A stretch of 64,000 nucleotides of DNA. Origin: Massilia frigida (GTDB taxonomy: Bacteria > Pseudomonadota > Gammaproteobacteria > Burkholderiales > Burkholderiaceae_D). The number at the start of each line of letters is the position of its first letter. Positions within the stretch are counted from its first letter, which is position 1. The stretch covers positions 62,001-126,000 of the forward strand of contig NZ_WHJG01000011.1 of assembly GCF_011682175.1 (NCBI RefSeq). Direction: 5' to 3'. Both the position numbers and the translations under genes were made by a program. Below are positions 19,564 to 28,786 of the stretch, piece after piece. The notes under the pieces were generated by a model, which saw nothing but the letters and a program-made list of their open reading frames with translations, ran no database searches and was not told where the DNA came from.

Positions 19564-20931
19564 ATGTCTTCCAATCACATTAACAAAGTCCGCCAGGCGA
19601 GTTTATTCGCCATGACGTGGCCTATCTTCGTCGAGCAACTCTCGCATATCCTGCCGGGGATCGTCGATACCTTCATGGTCAGCCACCTGGGCGACTCGGC
19701 CGTGGCGGGGCTGGCGGTGGCCAACCAGATCGTCGGCTTTTGCGTGATCCTGTTTTCGTTTGTCGGCATCGGCAGCGCGGTCGTGCTCACCCACTACCTT
19801 GGCGCGGGCGACCATGCGGGCGCGCAGCGCGTGGCGGCGACGGCGGTGGGGATCAACTTCTGGCTCGGGATGGTGGTCAGCCTGGCGATCTGGGCGTTTT
19901 CGGCCGACATGCTGCGCCTGCTGCACCTGCCGCCGCAACTGATGCCCTACGCCCAGCCCTTCCTCGCGCTGATGGGCGGCACGCTGTTTCTCGAATCGAT
20001 CAATATCGCGTTCGGCTCGGTGCTGCGCGCGCATGGGCACACGCGCGAAGCCATGTTCGTCGCCATCGGCATGAACGTGCTCAATCTGATCCTGAATGTG
20101 GTGCTGATTTTCGGCCTGCTGGGCGCACCCAAGATGGGCGTGATCGGCGCGGCGCTGTCGACCGTCATCAGCCGCGCGGTGGCCTGCGTGGCGCTGGCGT
20201 GGCTGGTGCGGCGCCAGCTCAAGCTGGGCGTGCGCCTGTCGTGGCTGCTGAACCTGTCGCGCGAGACGCTGGCGCGCATCCTCAAGATCGGCTTGCCGGC
20301 CGCCGGCGAGAACTTGTGCTGGCAGGCGAGCTTCATGGTGATTACGTATTTTGTCGGGCAAATGGGCGTGGTCCAGCTGGCCACGTTCTCGTATGCGATC
20401 CAGCTATCGATGATCATGATGATGCTGGGCATTTCGATCGGCATCAGTACCGAGATCATGATCGGGCACATGGTTGGCGCGGGCGAATTCGATGAAGCCT
20501 ACCGCCAGTTGCTGCGCAGCCTGCGCGTGGGCTTGGGGGTGACGGTGGTGACTACCTGCGCGGTGGTGTTGCTGGCGCCGTGGCTGCTGGGCTTTTTTAG
20601 CAAGGACCCGGCGATTGTCGCCGGCGGCGCCGTGCTGCTGCGCATCAGTCTGCTGCTGGAACCGGGGCGCACGTTTAACCTGGTGGTCATCAATTCACTG
20701 CGGGCGACGGGCGATGCGCGTTTTCCGGTGCTGATGGGCGCGTGCTCGATGTGGGGCGTGGCGGTGCCGCTGGCATGGCTGCTGGGCCTGCATCTAGGCT
20801 GGGGATTGATTGGGGTGTGGATCGCGTTCACCTGCGACGAATGGGTGCGCGGGCTGGCGATGTATGCGAGGTGGAAGAGCCGGGTGTGGGAAAAACATGC
20901 GCACGCGGTGCGGGCGCATGTGGCGGCTTAA
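19564..20931 (+). CDS. MATE family multidrug efflux transporter
   Basis: This integral membrane protein has 455 residues and about twelve transmembrane helices, arranged as two similar halves. Each half starts with the MATE pattern: MTWPIFVEQLSHILPGIVDTFMVSHLG (the motif core PIFVEQ...VDTFMVSHLG is visible at about 18-43), and again around GLPAAGENLCWQASFMV (about 243-259). Members export cationic drugs using sodium or proton gradients; the substrate here is unknown. The start codon ATG 19564 follows AGAAATACCTCCGC. It stands alone between the tRNA-Leu/tig transcript (divergent) and the RND operon (convergent). DinF- and NorM-type subfamilies cannot be separated by eye. Confidence 0.9.
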   Translation: MSSNHINKVRQASLFAMTWPIFVEQLSHILPGIVDTFMVSHLGDSAVAGLAVANQIVGFCVILFSFVGIGSAVVLTHYLGAGDHAGAQRVAATAVGINFWLGMVVSLAIWAFSADMLRLLHLPPQLMPYAQPFLALMGGTLFLESINIAFGSVLRAHGHTREAMFVAIGMNVLNLILNVVLIFGLLGAPKMGVIGAALSTVISRAVACVALAWLVRRQLKLGVRLSWLLNLSRETLARILKIGLPAAGENLCWQASFMVITYFVGQMGVVQLATFSYAIQLSMIMMMLGISIGISTEIMIGHMVGAGEFDEAYRQLLRSLRVGLGVTVVTTCAVVLLAPWLLGFFSKDPAIVAGGAVLLRISLLLEPGRTFNLVVINSLRATGDARFPVLMGACSMWGVAVPLAWLLGLHLGWGLIGVWIAFTCDEWVRGLAMYARWKSRVWEKHAHAVRAHVAA

Positions 20932-20940
20932 TTAAGTAAC

Positions 20941-20984
20941 CCGTCGTTCCCGCGCCAAGGCGGCACTCGGCGCGGGGACGACGG
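20941..20984. repeat. Long hairpin between convergent genes
   Basis: The 16-base arms (20941-20956 and 20969-20984) pair fully apart from one G-U and have a 12-base loop. There is no T-run. It lies between the convergent MATE and RND genes, where it could act as a two-way transcription stop or be a REP-like element. Confidence 0.6.
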
Positions 20985-20990
20985 TATCTT

Positions 20991-23900
20991 CTATGTGCGC
21001 AGCGCTACCGCTTCTACGGGCTTCTTAACCCGGAAACAGGTCGCATACAGCGCCGGCAGGAACAGCAAGGTCAACGCCGTCGCCACCACCAAACCACCCA
21101 TGATGGCAACCGCCATCGGACCCCAGAACACCGAACGCGACAGCGGAATCATCGCCAGCGCAGCCGCCGCGGCCGTCAGGATAATCGGCCGGCAGCGCCG
21201 GACCGCAGCCTCGATCACCGCATTCCACGGCTCTGCGCCAGCGGCAATATCCTGCTCGATCTGATCCACCAAGATCACCGAATTACGGATGATCATGCCG
21301 AACAGCGCAATCACGCCCAGGTTCGCCACGAACCCGAACGGCCGGTTCAAAATCAGCAGCGCCATCGCCGCGCCAGCCACGCCCAGCGGACCGGTCAGGA
21401 AGACCAGCAGCGAACGCGAGAAGCTGTGCAATTGCAGCATCAGCAAGGTGAACACAATGAACAGCACCAGCGGCACGTTCGCGGCAATCGACGCTTCCGC
21501 AGCCGCGCTGTCGGCGGCAGCGCCGGCCAGCGAGATCGTATAGCCCGGCGGCAGCGCCGCGCGCAAATCAGCCAGCTTCAGGCCAATCTGGTCGGACACG
21601 GTCGGCCCCTGGATGCCATCGACCACGTCGGACTGCGCCGTGATCGCCCATTCGCGTCCTTCACGCCACACCACGCCCGGTTCCCACACAAAATGCGCAC
21701 GCGCAATCTGCGAAATCGTCACCGATTTGCCCGAGGCGGTCGGAATATTGGTGTCGTTGAGCACCGACATGGTGGCCCGCTCTTCCACCGGCTGGCGTAC
21801 CACGATGTCGATCAGCTTGTTGTCCTCGCGGAACTGGCCGATAGTCGTGCCCGACAGAATGGTATTCGCCGCACGCATCACCGTTTGCGAGGTCACGCCC
21901 AGCGCGCGCAGTTTTTCCTGGTCCAGGTCGAGACGCAGCACCTTGATCGATTCGTTCCAGTTGTCATTGACGCCGATCGCATTCGGATTGGCGCGCATGA
22001 TGTCCTTGACCTTGTCGGCAAAATCACGTACGACGGCGATCTCGGGACCGGCCACGCGGAATTGCACCGGATACGGTACCGGCGGCCCGTTCGGCAGCAG
22101 CTTGACCCTGCCGCGCACTTCCGGGAAATCTTTCTTGAAGATATCGACAATCTTCAGGCGCATCGATTCGCGCTTTTCCAGGCTGCGCGCCAGCACCACG
22201 ATCTGCGACACGTTCGATTGCGGGAAGATCTGGTCCAGCGGCAGATAAAAGCGCGGGCTGCCGTTGCCGACGTAGCTGGTCACGCTCTCGACATCGGCTT
22301 CCTTGGCCATCAGCTTCTCGAATTTCTTCACCAGCGCTTCATTGGCGCGGAACGCGGTGCCTTCCGGCGTCCACATCTCGACCATCAACTCGGGACGGCT
22401 GGAATCCGGGAAGAATTGCTTCTCGATAAACTTGAAGCCGAACACGCCGAGCGCGAACACGCCCAGGCTCAGCGCGATGGTGGTCTTGCGCCATGTCACG
22501 CACCAGGTCACGACGCGGCGGAAACGCTGGAAGCCGGGCGTGTTGAACAGGTCGTGCTCGCCTTCGCCGCCCGTGTGCGGCTTGACCTTGAGGATCATGT
22601 AGCCGATGTAAGGCGTAAAGATCACCGCCACCAGCCACGAAATCAAGAGCGCCAGCGCGTTGACCGAGAACATCGAAAAGGTGTACTCGCCGGCCGCCGA
22701 CTTGGCCAGGCCGATCGGCAAGAAGCCGGCGGCCGTAATCAGGGTGCCGGTCAGCATCGGCATCGCGGTCGAGGTGTAGGCAAAGGTGGCCGCTTCAAAG
22801 CGCGACATGCCCTCCTCCATCTTGCGCACCATCATTTCGACGGCAATGATGGCGTCATCCACCAGCAAGCCGAGCGCAATGATCAGGGCGCCGAGCGAAA
22901 TCTTGTGCAGGTCGATGTCGAAAAAGCGCATGAACAGGAAGGTAATGGCCAGCACCAGCGGAATCGTCAGCGCCACCACCAGGCCGGGCCGCGCATCGAT
23001 GCGCAGCGGCTTGGTGTGCAAGCCCAGCGCAAGGAAGCTGACTGCCAGCACGATCACCACCGCTTCGATCAGCACCTTGATGAATTCGCTTACCGAGGCC
23101 GTCACCGCGCGCGGCTGGTCCGATACCCGTTCCAGTTCGATACCCACCGGCAGCTTGGCCTTGATGCGGGCCACGGTTTCATCCAGGCCTTTGCCCATCT
23201 GAATGATGTTGCCGCCCTTTTCCATCGATACGCCCAGGCCGATGACTTCCTTGCCGTTAAACCGCATCTTTTCCAGCGGCGGATCTTCGTATTCGCGCTT
23301 GATGGTGGCAAAGTCGCCCAGGCGGAAGGTGGTGCCGTTGGCGCGCAGTTCCAGGTTTTCCAGGTCCTTGGCGGAGCTCAAGGCGCCGGTCACGCGCACT
23401 TGCAGGTTATCGGTCGAGGTGACCAGCACGCCGGTCGATTCGACCGAGTTTTGCGTGGCGATCTGGTTGGCGATGACCTCGAACGGCACGCCGAGCTGGG
23501 CAAATTTCTTGTGCGAGAACTCGATATTGAGTTTTTCAGCCTGTACCCCGAACTGTTCGACTTTCGATACCAGCGGCACGTGCAGCAATTGCTGGCGCAC
23601 GAAGTCGGCATATTCCTTGACCTCGGCGTAATTGAAGCCATCGGCCGACAACGCGAAGATGGACCCGTAGGTGTCGCCGAATTCATCGTTGAAGAACGGC
23701 CCGATCACGCCCGACGGCAAGGTGCCACGCATGTCGCCGATCTTCTTGCGCACCTGGTACCAGGCATTGGCGGTCTCGCGCGGGGGCGTCGATTCGCGCA
23801 ACTGCAGGATGATGATCACTTCGCCCGGCTTGGAATAACTCTTGATCTTGTCGATGTAGGGCGTTTCCTGCAACTTCTTTTCGAGCTTGTCGGTGACCTG

Positions 23901-24092
23901 CTCGGCCATCTGCACCGCGGTCGAACCCGGCCAAATGGCGCGCACCACCATCACGCGGAAGGTGAACGGCGGATCTTCATCCTGCCCCAGGCTGGTGTAG
24001 CTGATCACTCCGCCCAGCAGCAGCGCGAAAATCAGGTAGCGCGTCAGCGGAATATGCTCTAGCGCCCAGCGAGAAAGATTGAACCCCTTCAT
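20991..24092 (-). CDS. RND efflux transporter, inner-membrane permease (HAE1/AcrB-like)
   Basis: This 1033-residue protein has the RND layout: TM1 near the start (LTRYLIFALLLGGVISYTSLG), a large periplasmic loop, a TM2-TM6 block around 335-490, a second periplasmic loop, and a final TM block near 860-1015. TM4 carries the proton-relay Asp pair in GLLVDDAIIAVE. It follows the adaptor gene with a four-base ATGA overlap. Substrate specificity is unknown; the subfamily resembles drug or solvent pumps rather than metal pumps, because the CusA methionine pattern is not apparent. No outer-membrane TolC-like gene is nearby, so it must use one encoded elsewhere. Confidence 0.93.
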   Translation of the reverse strand: MKGFNLSRWALEHIPLTRYLIFALLLGGVISYTSLGQDEDPPFTFRVMVVRAIWPGSTAVQMAEQVTDKLEKKLQETPYIDKIKSYSKPGEVIIILQLRESTPPRETANAWYQVRKKIGDMRGTLPSGVIGPFFNDEFGDTYGSIFALSADGFNYAEVKEYADFVRQQLLHVPLVSKVEQFGVQAEKLNIEFSHKKFAQLGVPFEVIANQIATQNSVESTGVLVTSTDNLQVRVTGALSSAKDLENLELRANGTTFRLGDFATIKREYEDPPLEKMRFNGKEVIGLGVSMEKGGNIIQMGKGLDETVARIKAKLPVGIELERVSDQPRAVTASVSEFIKVLIEAVVIVLAVSFLALGLHTKPLRIDARPGLVVALTIPLVLAITFLFMRFFDIDLHKISLGALIIALGLLVDDAIIAVEMMVRKMEEGMSRFEAATFAYTSTAMPMLTGTLITAAGFLPIGLAKSAAGEYTFSMFSVNALALLISWLVAVIFTPYIGYMILKVKPHTGGEGEHDLFNTPGFQRFRRVVTWCVTWRKTTIALSLGVFALGVFGFKFIEKQFFPDSSRPELMVEMWTPEGTAFRANEALVKKFEKLMAKEADVESVTSYVGNGSPRFYLPLDQIFPQSNVSQIVVLARSLEKRESMRLKIVDIFKKDFPEVRGRVKLLPNGPPVPYPVQFRVAGPEIAVVRDFADKVKDIMRANPNAIGVNDNWNESIKVLRLDLDQEKLRALGVTSQTVMRAANTILSGTTIGQFREDNKLIDIVVRQPVEERATMSVLNDTNIPTASGKSVTISQIARAHFVWEPGVVWREGREWAITAQSDVVDGIQGPTVSDQIGLKLADLRAALPPGYTISLAGAAADSAAAEASIAANVPLVLFIVFTLLMLQLHSFSRSLLVFLTGPLGVAGAAMALLILNRPFGFVANLGVIALFGMIIRNSVILVDQIEQDIAAGAEPWNAVIEAAVRRCRPIILTAAAAALAMIPLSRSVFWGPMAVAIMGGLVVATALTLLFLPALYATCFRVKKPVEAVALRT

Positions 24093-25249
24093 TTGGCGAC
24101 CTCGACCTTTGGTGCGGCCTTGGCGGCCGGCGCCGGATCGCTCGACGAGGTATCCGGCGGCAGGATCGTCACTTTCTGGCCCGGCTTGAGCAGGTTCACG
24201 CCGGCCGTCACCACGGTCTGGCCGGCCGTCACGCCACCGGCCAGCACCACCTCATTGCCGGCGGTGCCGGCAATGGTCACCGGCACCATGCGTGCCAGGC
24301 CCTTGTCGACCACCCACACGGACGTCGTGTTCTTTTCGTGGAACAGCGCCGTCAGCGGCACCTTGATCTGCGGCGTGGCCATGGTACTGGCGAACTGCAC
24401 CATGGCAGTCATGCCCAGCTTGACGTCGGCGGCGCTGTCGGGAATCGATACCTTGACCGCGTAGGTGCGGGTGGCGGCGTCGGCCACCGGCGAGACTTCG
24501 CGCACCTTGCCGGGAATGACCACATCCTTGTTGGCCCACAGGCGCACGGTCACGTCGGTCAGCTTGCGCAATTCCTCAACTTTATCCTCCGGCAAGCCGA
24601 TGACGATTTCCTTCTCGCCCATCTTGGCCACGCGCACCACCGGCGTGCCGGGCGAGACCACCTGCCCCACTTCCGCGTCCACGGCCGTGACCACGCCATC
24701 GACATCCGACACCAAGGTGGCGTAGCCCGCCTGGTTGGACTGCCCGAAATAGGCCGCCTGGGCCGCATCGACGCTCGATTGCGCCGCGCTGAACGCCGAC
24801 ACCTTGGCGTCGAGCACAGCCTGGCTGACGAAATTCTTCACGCGCAATTCCTGATAGCGCTTCAATTCCGCCTTGGCCAGGTCGCGCCCGGTTTCGGCCG
24901 CGCGCAGGTTGGCCTTGGCCTGGGCTTGCGACAACTGCAAGTCTTGCGGATCGAGCTGCATCAGCACCTGGCCCTTCTTGACCACCGTGCCCGGATCGAC
25001 TTTGCGCCCGGTAATCTTTCCGCCAACCCGGAACCCGAGGCGCGATTCGACCCGCGCCCGCACCTCGCCGGCGAATTCGGCGTTCACGCCCACGCTGCTC
25101 GAGGTCAGCACGAGGGCGCGTACGGGACGGATGTCCTCGGTCTTTTCGACAGGCTTCGAGCAGGCGGCCAGCAGCGCGGCCATCACGGCGGCACTGAGAA
25201 CGGTCATCGGAGCCAAAGGTCTTTGGCGCAGGTTTTTCACGGGGAACAC
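24089..25249 (-). CDS. RND efflux periplasmic adaptor subunit (membrane-fusion protein, lipoprotein)
   Basis: This 386-residue adaptor links the inner-membrane pump to an outer-membrane channel. It has a lipoprotein signal with lipobox LLAAC (Cys at about 30), then the barrel-sandwich/lipoyl half motif FRVGGKITGRKVDPGTVVKKG. A helical hairpin (about 105-160, rich in Ala and Gln) and the second lipoyl half (DGVVTAVDAEVGQVVSPG) follow. The C-terminal beta domains carry QIKVPLTALF-type sequence. The true start may be Met15 (MTVLSAAVMAALLAAC), which gives a standard-length signal peptide. It is the first gene of the RND operon. Confidence 0.92.
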   Translation of the reverse strand: MFPVKNLRQRPLAPMTVLSAAVMAALLAACSKPVEKTEDIRPVRALVLTSSSVGVNAEFAGEVRARVESRLGFRVGGKITGRKVDPGTVVKKGQVLMQLDPQDLQLSQAQAKANLRAAETGRDLAKAELKRYQELRVKNFVSQAVLDAKVSAFSAAQSSVDAAQAAYFGQSNQAGYATLVSDVDGVVTAVDAEVGQVVSPGTPVVRVAKMGEKEIVIGLPEDKVEELRKLTDVTVRLWANKDVVIPGKVREVSPVADAATRTYAVKVSIPDSAADVKLGMTAMVQFASTMATPQIKVPLTALFHEKNTTSVWVVDKGLARMVPVTIAGTAGNEVVLAGGVTAGQTVVTAGVNLLKPGQKVTILPPDTSSSDPAPAAKAAPKVEVAK

Positions 25250-25333
25250 GGTGTTTTCCTTTACTATGCGGTGGTCGCCAACGGAGTGCTTGGCGATGAT
25301 GTCGAGATGCTACTACTCGTTCGACCCTGAGAG

Positions 25334-25383
25334 CTAACTGACTTTCTAGTTAGTAATTATAATCCTGCAAGTTTTATTTGCAA
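25334..25383 (-). promoter_or_regulatory. Promoter and possible operator of the RND operon
   Basis: On the minus strand, TTGCAA (25383-25378), a 16-base spacer and TATAAT (25361-25356) form a near-consensus sigma-70 promoter. Just downstream lies the inverted repeat CTAACT-N8-AGTTAG (25334-25353), positioned over the likely transcription start, as expected for a repressor site. No regulator gene is adjacent. The -10 element ATTATAAT is palindromic, so it could also serve hpnC on the plus strand. Confidence 0.6.
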
Positions 25384-25409
25384 ATGACTTTAGCGTCATT
25401 AATACTTTC

Positions 25410-26219
25410 ATGCCTGTCGATCATTACGAGAACTTCCCTGTCGCCTCTGTCTTGCTGCCCCGGCGGCTGGTGCCGGCCGTGGAAGCGATTTACGCTTTCG
25501 CCCGCACGGCCGACGATATCGCCGACGAGGGCGACGCCAGCGGCCCCGAACGGCTGGCCGCCCTGACCGCCTACGAGGCCGCATTAGACACAATCGGGCG
25601 TGGTGAAGTTCATCCGGACCCGCTCTTTCAGCGCCTGGCTGGCGTAATCGCCCAATACAAGTTACCGCTGCAACCGTTCCGCGACTTGCTGTCGGCATTC
25701 AAGCAGGATGTGGGCACCACGCGCTACCCCAGCTTCGAGCTGCTGCTCGACTATTGCCGCCGCTCGGCCAATCCGGTGGGTTTCCTGATGCTGTCGCTGT
25801 ACGGCGCCGTGGACGAGGCCAACGTGCGCGATTCGGACGCCATCTGCTCGGCGCTGCAATTGATCAACTTCCTGCAAGATGTCGGCATCGACCGTCAAAA
25901 AGACCGTATTTACCTGCCATTGGACGATTTGCAGCGCTTTGGCGTGCCCCCCGCCCAGCTCGACCAGTCGAGCACCGATGGTAACTGGCGCGCCTTGATG
26001 GCCTTTGAGGTGGCGCGCGCGCGCGCCCTGATGATGAGCGGCGCCCCGCTGGCACTGCGCTTGCCGGGCCGCATCGGCTGGGAATTGCGGCTGGTGATCC
26101 AGGGCGGCTTGCGCATCCTGGAAGAGATCGAGAAGGTCGGCTACGACGTGTTCGGCCAGCGCCCTCAGCTCAAAACGCGCGATTGGCTGGTCATTCTGTG
26201 GCGCGCAATACGCATGTAA
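25410..26219 (+). CDS. hpnC: Squalene synthase HpnC (hydroxysqualene synthase)
   Basis: This 269-residue trans-isoprenyl diphosphate synthase family enzyme, in the three-enzyme HpnCDE route, converts presqualene diphosphate to hydroxysqualene. The N-terminal HYENFPVAS is typical of HpnC. The two Asp-rich motifs are visible: ARTADDIADEG (about 31-41) and INFLQDVGIDRQKDRIYLP (about 153-171). It is first in the order hpnC-hpnD-hpnE; hpnD starts 121 bases later, in an interval without a gene. The start lacks a strong ribosome binding site. HpnC was separated from HpnD by the ENFPVAS start and by gene order. Confidence 0.9.
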   Translation: MPVDHYENFPVASVLLPRRLVPAVEAIYAFARTADDIADEGDASGPERLAALTAYEAALDTIGRGEVHPDPLFQRLAGVIAQYKLPLQPFRDLLSAFKQDVGTTRYPSFELLLDYCRRSANPVGFLMLSLYGAVDEANVRDSDAICSALQLINFLQDVGIDRQKDRIYLPLDDLQRFGVPPAQLDQSSTDGNWRALMAFEVARARALMMSGAPLALRLPGRIGWELRLVIQGGLRILEEIEKVGYDVFGQRPQLKTRDWLVILWRAIRM

Positions 26220-26340
26220 GCCGGTATCTGACCCACCATTGCCGCGCTGGACGACGAAAAAACCCGCGTCGCCCGCCGCCACTTGCACCCATCGGCTATA
26301 GAATAGCGGCTTCGCTTCGCGCACCCTTGCATTTTTGACC

Positions 26341-27174
26341 ATGTCCCCTGACGAATACTGCCAACAAAAGACCGTCCAGAGCGGCTCCAGCTTTTACTAC
26401 AGCTTCCTGTTCCTGCCCCCGGAGCGGCGCCGCGCGATCACCGCGCTGTACGCCTTTTGCCGCGAGGTGGACGACACGGTGGACGAGTGCACCGACCAGT
26501 CGATCGCGCGCATCAAGCTGGCCTGGTGGCGCACCGAGCTTGCCGCCATGTACGCCGGCGCGCCCACGCACCCGGTGACGCAAGCCTTGCAGCCGCACCT
26601 GGCGGTCTACAACTTGCAGGAACAGCACATGCAAGCCATCGTCGACGGCATGGAAATGGACCTCGACCAGACCCGCTACCTCGATTTCCCGGCCATGAAG
26701 CGCTATTGCTGGCACGTGGCCAGCGTGGTCGGCATTCTCTCGGCCAGCATTTTCGGCGTGACCAATCCCAAGACGCTCGAGTATGCCGAGCAGCTGGGCC
26801 TGGCGTTCCAGCTCACCAATATCATCCGCGACGTGGGCGAAGATGCGCGCAAGGGCCGGATTTACCTGCCCGTCAACGAATTGCAGCAGTTCGGCGTGAC
26901 CGCTGCCGACCTGCTCAACGCGCGCCACAGCGACAAGTTCGAGAACCTGATGCGCTTCCAGACCGAACGCGCGCAAAAGGTGTACGACGAAGCCTTCGCC
27001 CTGCTGCCCAAGGAAGACCGGCGCGCCCAGCGTCCCGGCCTGATGATGGCGGCCATCTACCGCACCGTGCTCGACGAAATCGAGCGCGACAACTTCCACG
27101 TCCTGACCCAGCGCATCTCGCTCACGCCGCTGCGCAAACTGTGGCTGGCGTGGAAGACCTACATCCGTGGCTAA
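26341..27174 (+). CDS. hpnD: Presqualene diphosphate synthase HpnD
   Basis: This 277-residue enzyme condenses two farnesyl diphosphates to presqualene diphosphate. The N-terminus has SGSSFYYSFLFLPPERR, a family hallmark. The Asp-rich motifs are FCREVDDTVDEC (about 39-50) and LTNIIRDVGEDARKGRIYLP (about 160-179). The start is ATG 26341; an in-frame TTG at 26335 is less likely. It ends eight bases inside hpnE, indicating translational coupling. Confidence 0.93.
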   Translation: MSPDEYCQQKTVQSGSSFYYSFLFLPPERRRAITALYAFCREVDDTVDECTDQSIARIKLAWWRTELAAMYAGAPTHPVTQALQPHLAVYNLQEQHMQAIVDGMEMDLDQTRYLDFPAMKRYCWHVASVVGILSASIFGVTNPKTLEYAEQLGLAFQLTNIIRDVGEDARKGRIYLPVNELQQFGVTAADLLNARHSDKFENLMRFQTERAQKVYDEAFALLPKEDRRAQRPGLMMAAIYRTVLDEIERDNFHVLTQRISLTPLRKLWLAWKTYIRG

Positions 27175-28507
27175 AGCACCGCAAAGCGCCGCCGTCATCG
27201 GTGGCGGCTGGGCCGGCTGTAGCGCGGCCGTCGAACTGGCCCGGGCCGGCTGCAAAGTCACCCTGTTCGAGGCCGCACGCACGCTCGGCGGACGGGCGCG
27301 CGCGGTCGATGTGCAGGGCCGCCAGCTCGACAACGGCCAGCACATCCTGCTCGGCGCCTACAAGGAATCGCTGCGCCTGATGCGCGCGGTCGGCATCGAC
27401 CTGCGCGCCGCCGTGCTGACGCTACCGCTGCAAATGCGCTATCCCAAGGATGGCGGCGGCATGGACTTTGTCGCTCCGCGCCTGCCGGCGCCGCTGCACC
27501 TGGCGCTGGCCCTGCTGCGCGCCGATGGCCTGGCCTTTGCCGACAAGATGGCCCTGGCGCGCTTTTCTTCGACCGCGCGCTGGATGGACTGGCGCCTGCA
27601 CAACGATTGCAGTGTCAGCGAATTGCTGGAGCGCTACGACCAGACCGAGCGCCTCATCGAGCTGATGTGGCGTCCGCTGTGCCTGGCCGCGCTCAATACG
27701 GCGCCCGAACGCGCTTCGGCGCAGGTATTTCTGGCCGTGCTGCGCGACAGCCTGGGCGCGAGCCGCGCCAGTTCCGACATGCTGCTGCCGCGCGTCGACC
27801 TGAGCGCGCTGTTTCCGGTGGCGGCGGCAGCCTTCGTCGAACGTGCCGGCGGCGCCGTGCGCCTGGGCGCCAAGGTCGCCGCGCTCGCGCCGCACAACGA
27901 CGGCTGGCTGCTTGGCGAAGGCGAGCGCGAGCGCTTTGACGCCGTCGTCATCGCCACCGCCCCGCCGGCGGCCGCCACCCTGCTCGAACAGGCCGGCGCG
28001 GCCACACTGGCGGCGACCCTGCAGCATTTCGAGTACGAAGCGATCACCACCTGCTACCTGCAATATCCGGCCGCGACCCGGCTCGAGCTGCCCTTCTACG
28101 CCCTGCGCGACAACGCCGCCAGCGGCCACTGGGGGCAGTTCGTGTTCGACCGCGGCCAGCTCGACGCCGCCCAGGCCGGCCTGTTTTCGGTCGTCATCAG
28201 CGCCTCGGGCGCGGCCTCGGAACTGGGGCGCGAGGCGCTGGCCCAGGCCGTTGCCGCCCAAGTGGCCGCCGTACTGGGCCGCCCGGAACTTGTCCAACCC
28301 GAATGGGTTCAGGTCATCAGCGAAAAACGCGCCACCTTTGCCTGCACCCCGGGCCTGGCGCGTCCCGCCAACGCGACCGGACTGGCGCGCCTGGCGCTGG
28401 CCGGCGACTACACCGCCAGTGACTATCCGGCAACAATCGAGTCCGCCGTGCGCAGCGGCGTGGCGGCGGCCCGCCTGGTGCTGGCGGCCAAGACATCGCC
28501 AGCATGA
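27167..28507 (+). CDS. hpnE: Hydroxysqualene dehydroxylase HpnE (FAD-dependent)
   Basis: This 446-residue flavoprotein of the amine-oxidase/phytoene-desaturase fold reduces hydroxysqualene to squalene and completes the HpnCDE pathway. The Rossmann FAD motif is at the start (VIGGGWAGCSAAVELARAG, about 9-27). LGGRARAVDVQGRQLDNGQH follows, and the C-terminal FAD contact LAGDYTASDYPATIESAVRSG is split around residues 414-434. The start is GTG 27167, overlapping hpnD by eight bases. Squalene-hopene cyclase (shc) is not in the window, so the fate of squalene (hopanoids or other) cannot be read here. Confidence 0.93.
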   Translation: MAKAPQSAAVIGGGWAGCSAAVELARAGCKVTLFEAARTLGGRARAVDVQGRQLDNGQHILLGAYKESLRLMRAVGIDLRAAVLTLPLQMRYPKDGGGMDFVAPRLPAPLHLALALLRADGLAFADKMALARFSSTARWMDWRLHNDCSVSELLERYDQTERLIELMWRPLCLAALNTAPERASAQVFLAVLRDSLGASRASSDMLLPRVDLSALFPVAAAAFVERAGGAVRLGAKVAALAPHNDGWLLGEGERERFDAVVIATAPPAAATLLEQAGAATLAATLQHFEYEAITTCYLQYPAATRLELPFYALRDNAASGHWGQFVFDRGQLDAAQAGLFSVVISASGAASELGREALAQAVAAQVAAVLGRPELVQPEWVQVISEKRATFACTPGLARPANATGLARLALAGDYTASDYPATIESAVRSGVAAARLVLAAKTSPA

Positions 28508-28631
28508 ACGACTGTCCCGCGATTTGGTCGTTGACGGCGCTGAAAGTGCAGCCTGTCGCATTCCGCTGGAGCTGAACTGTCCGTTTTCGTACAGTAGCAC
28601 CATCGAAACAGGTTTTTTACACGGACAGCAC

Positions 28632-28769
28632 ATGAACATCGCCCTCGGCCTTCGCGCACTCGCACTCCTGCTTTTTGTTGCCGCGAGTACCGCCGTCATC
28701 GTCATGCCGCACCTGCTCGGCGGCGGCTTGCAGATTCTCCATTCGGGCGTGGCGCTGAGCCACTCCTGA
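28632..28769 (+). CDS. Small membrane peptide, uncertain
   Basis: A possible 45-residue peptide has one hydrophobic segment (LALLLFVAASTAVIVMPHLLGG). It lies between hpnE and the DUF1700-like gene, 17 bases before the latter's start, and could be the first gene of that operon. The ribosome binding site (GGACAG) is weak, and the length gives little statistical support. Confidence 0.35.
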   Translation: MNIALGLRALALLLFVAASTAVIVMPHLLGGGLQILHSGVALSHS

Positions 28770-28786
28770 TCCCAAAGGCGACCATC

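Noticed and set aside
20991-25249. Large plus-strand open frames opposite the RND genes
   Set aside because: These are antisense shadows of two GC-rich genes with clear motifs on the minus strand.
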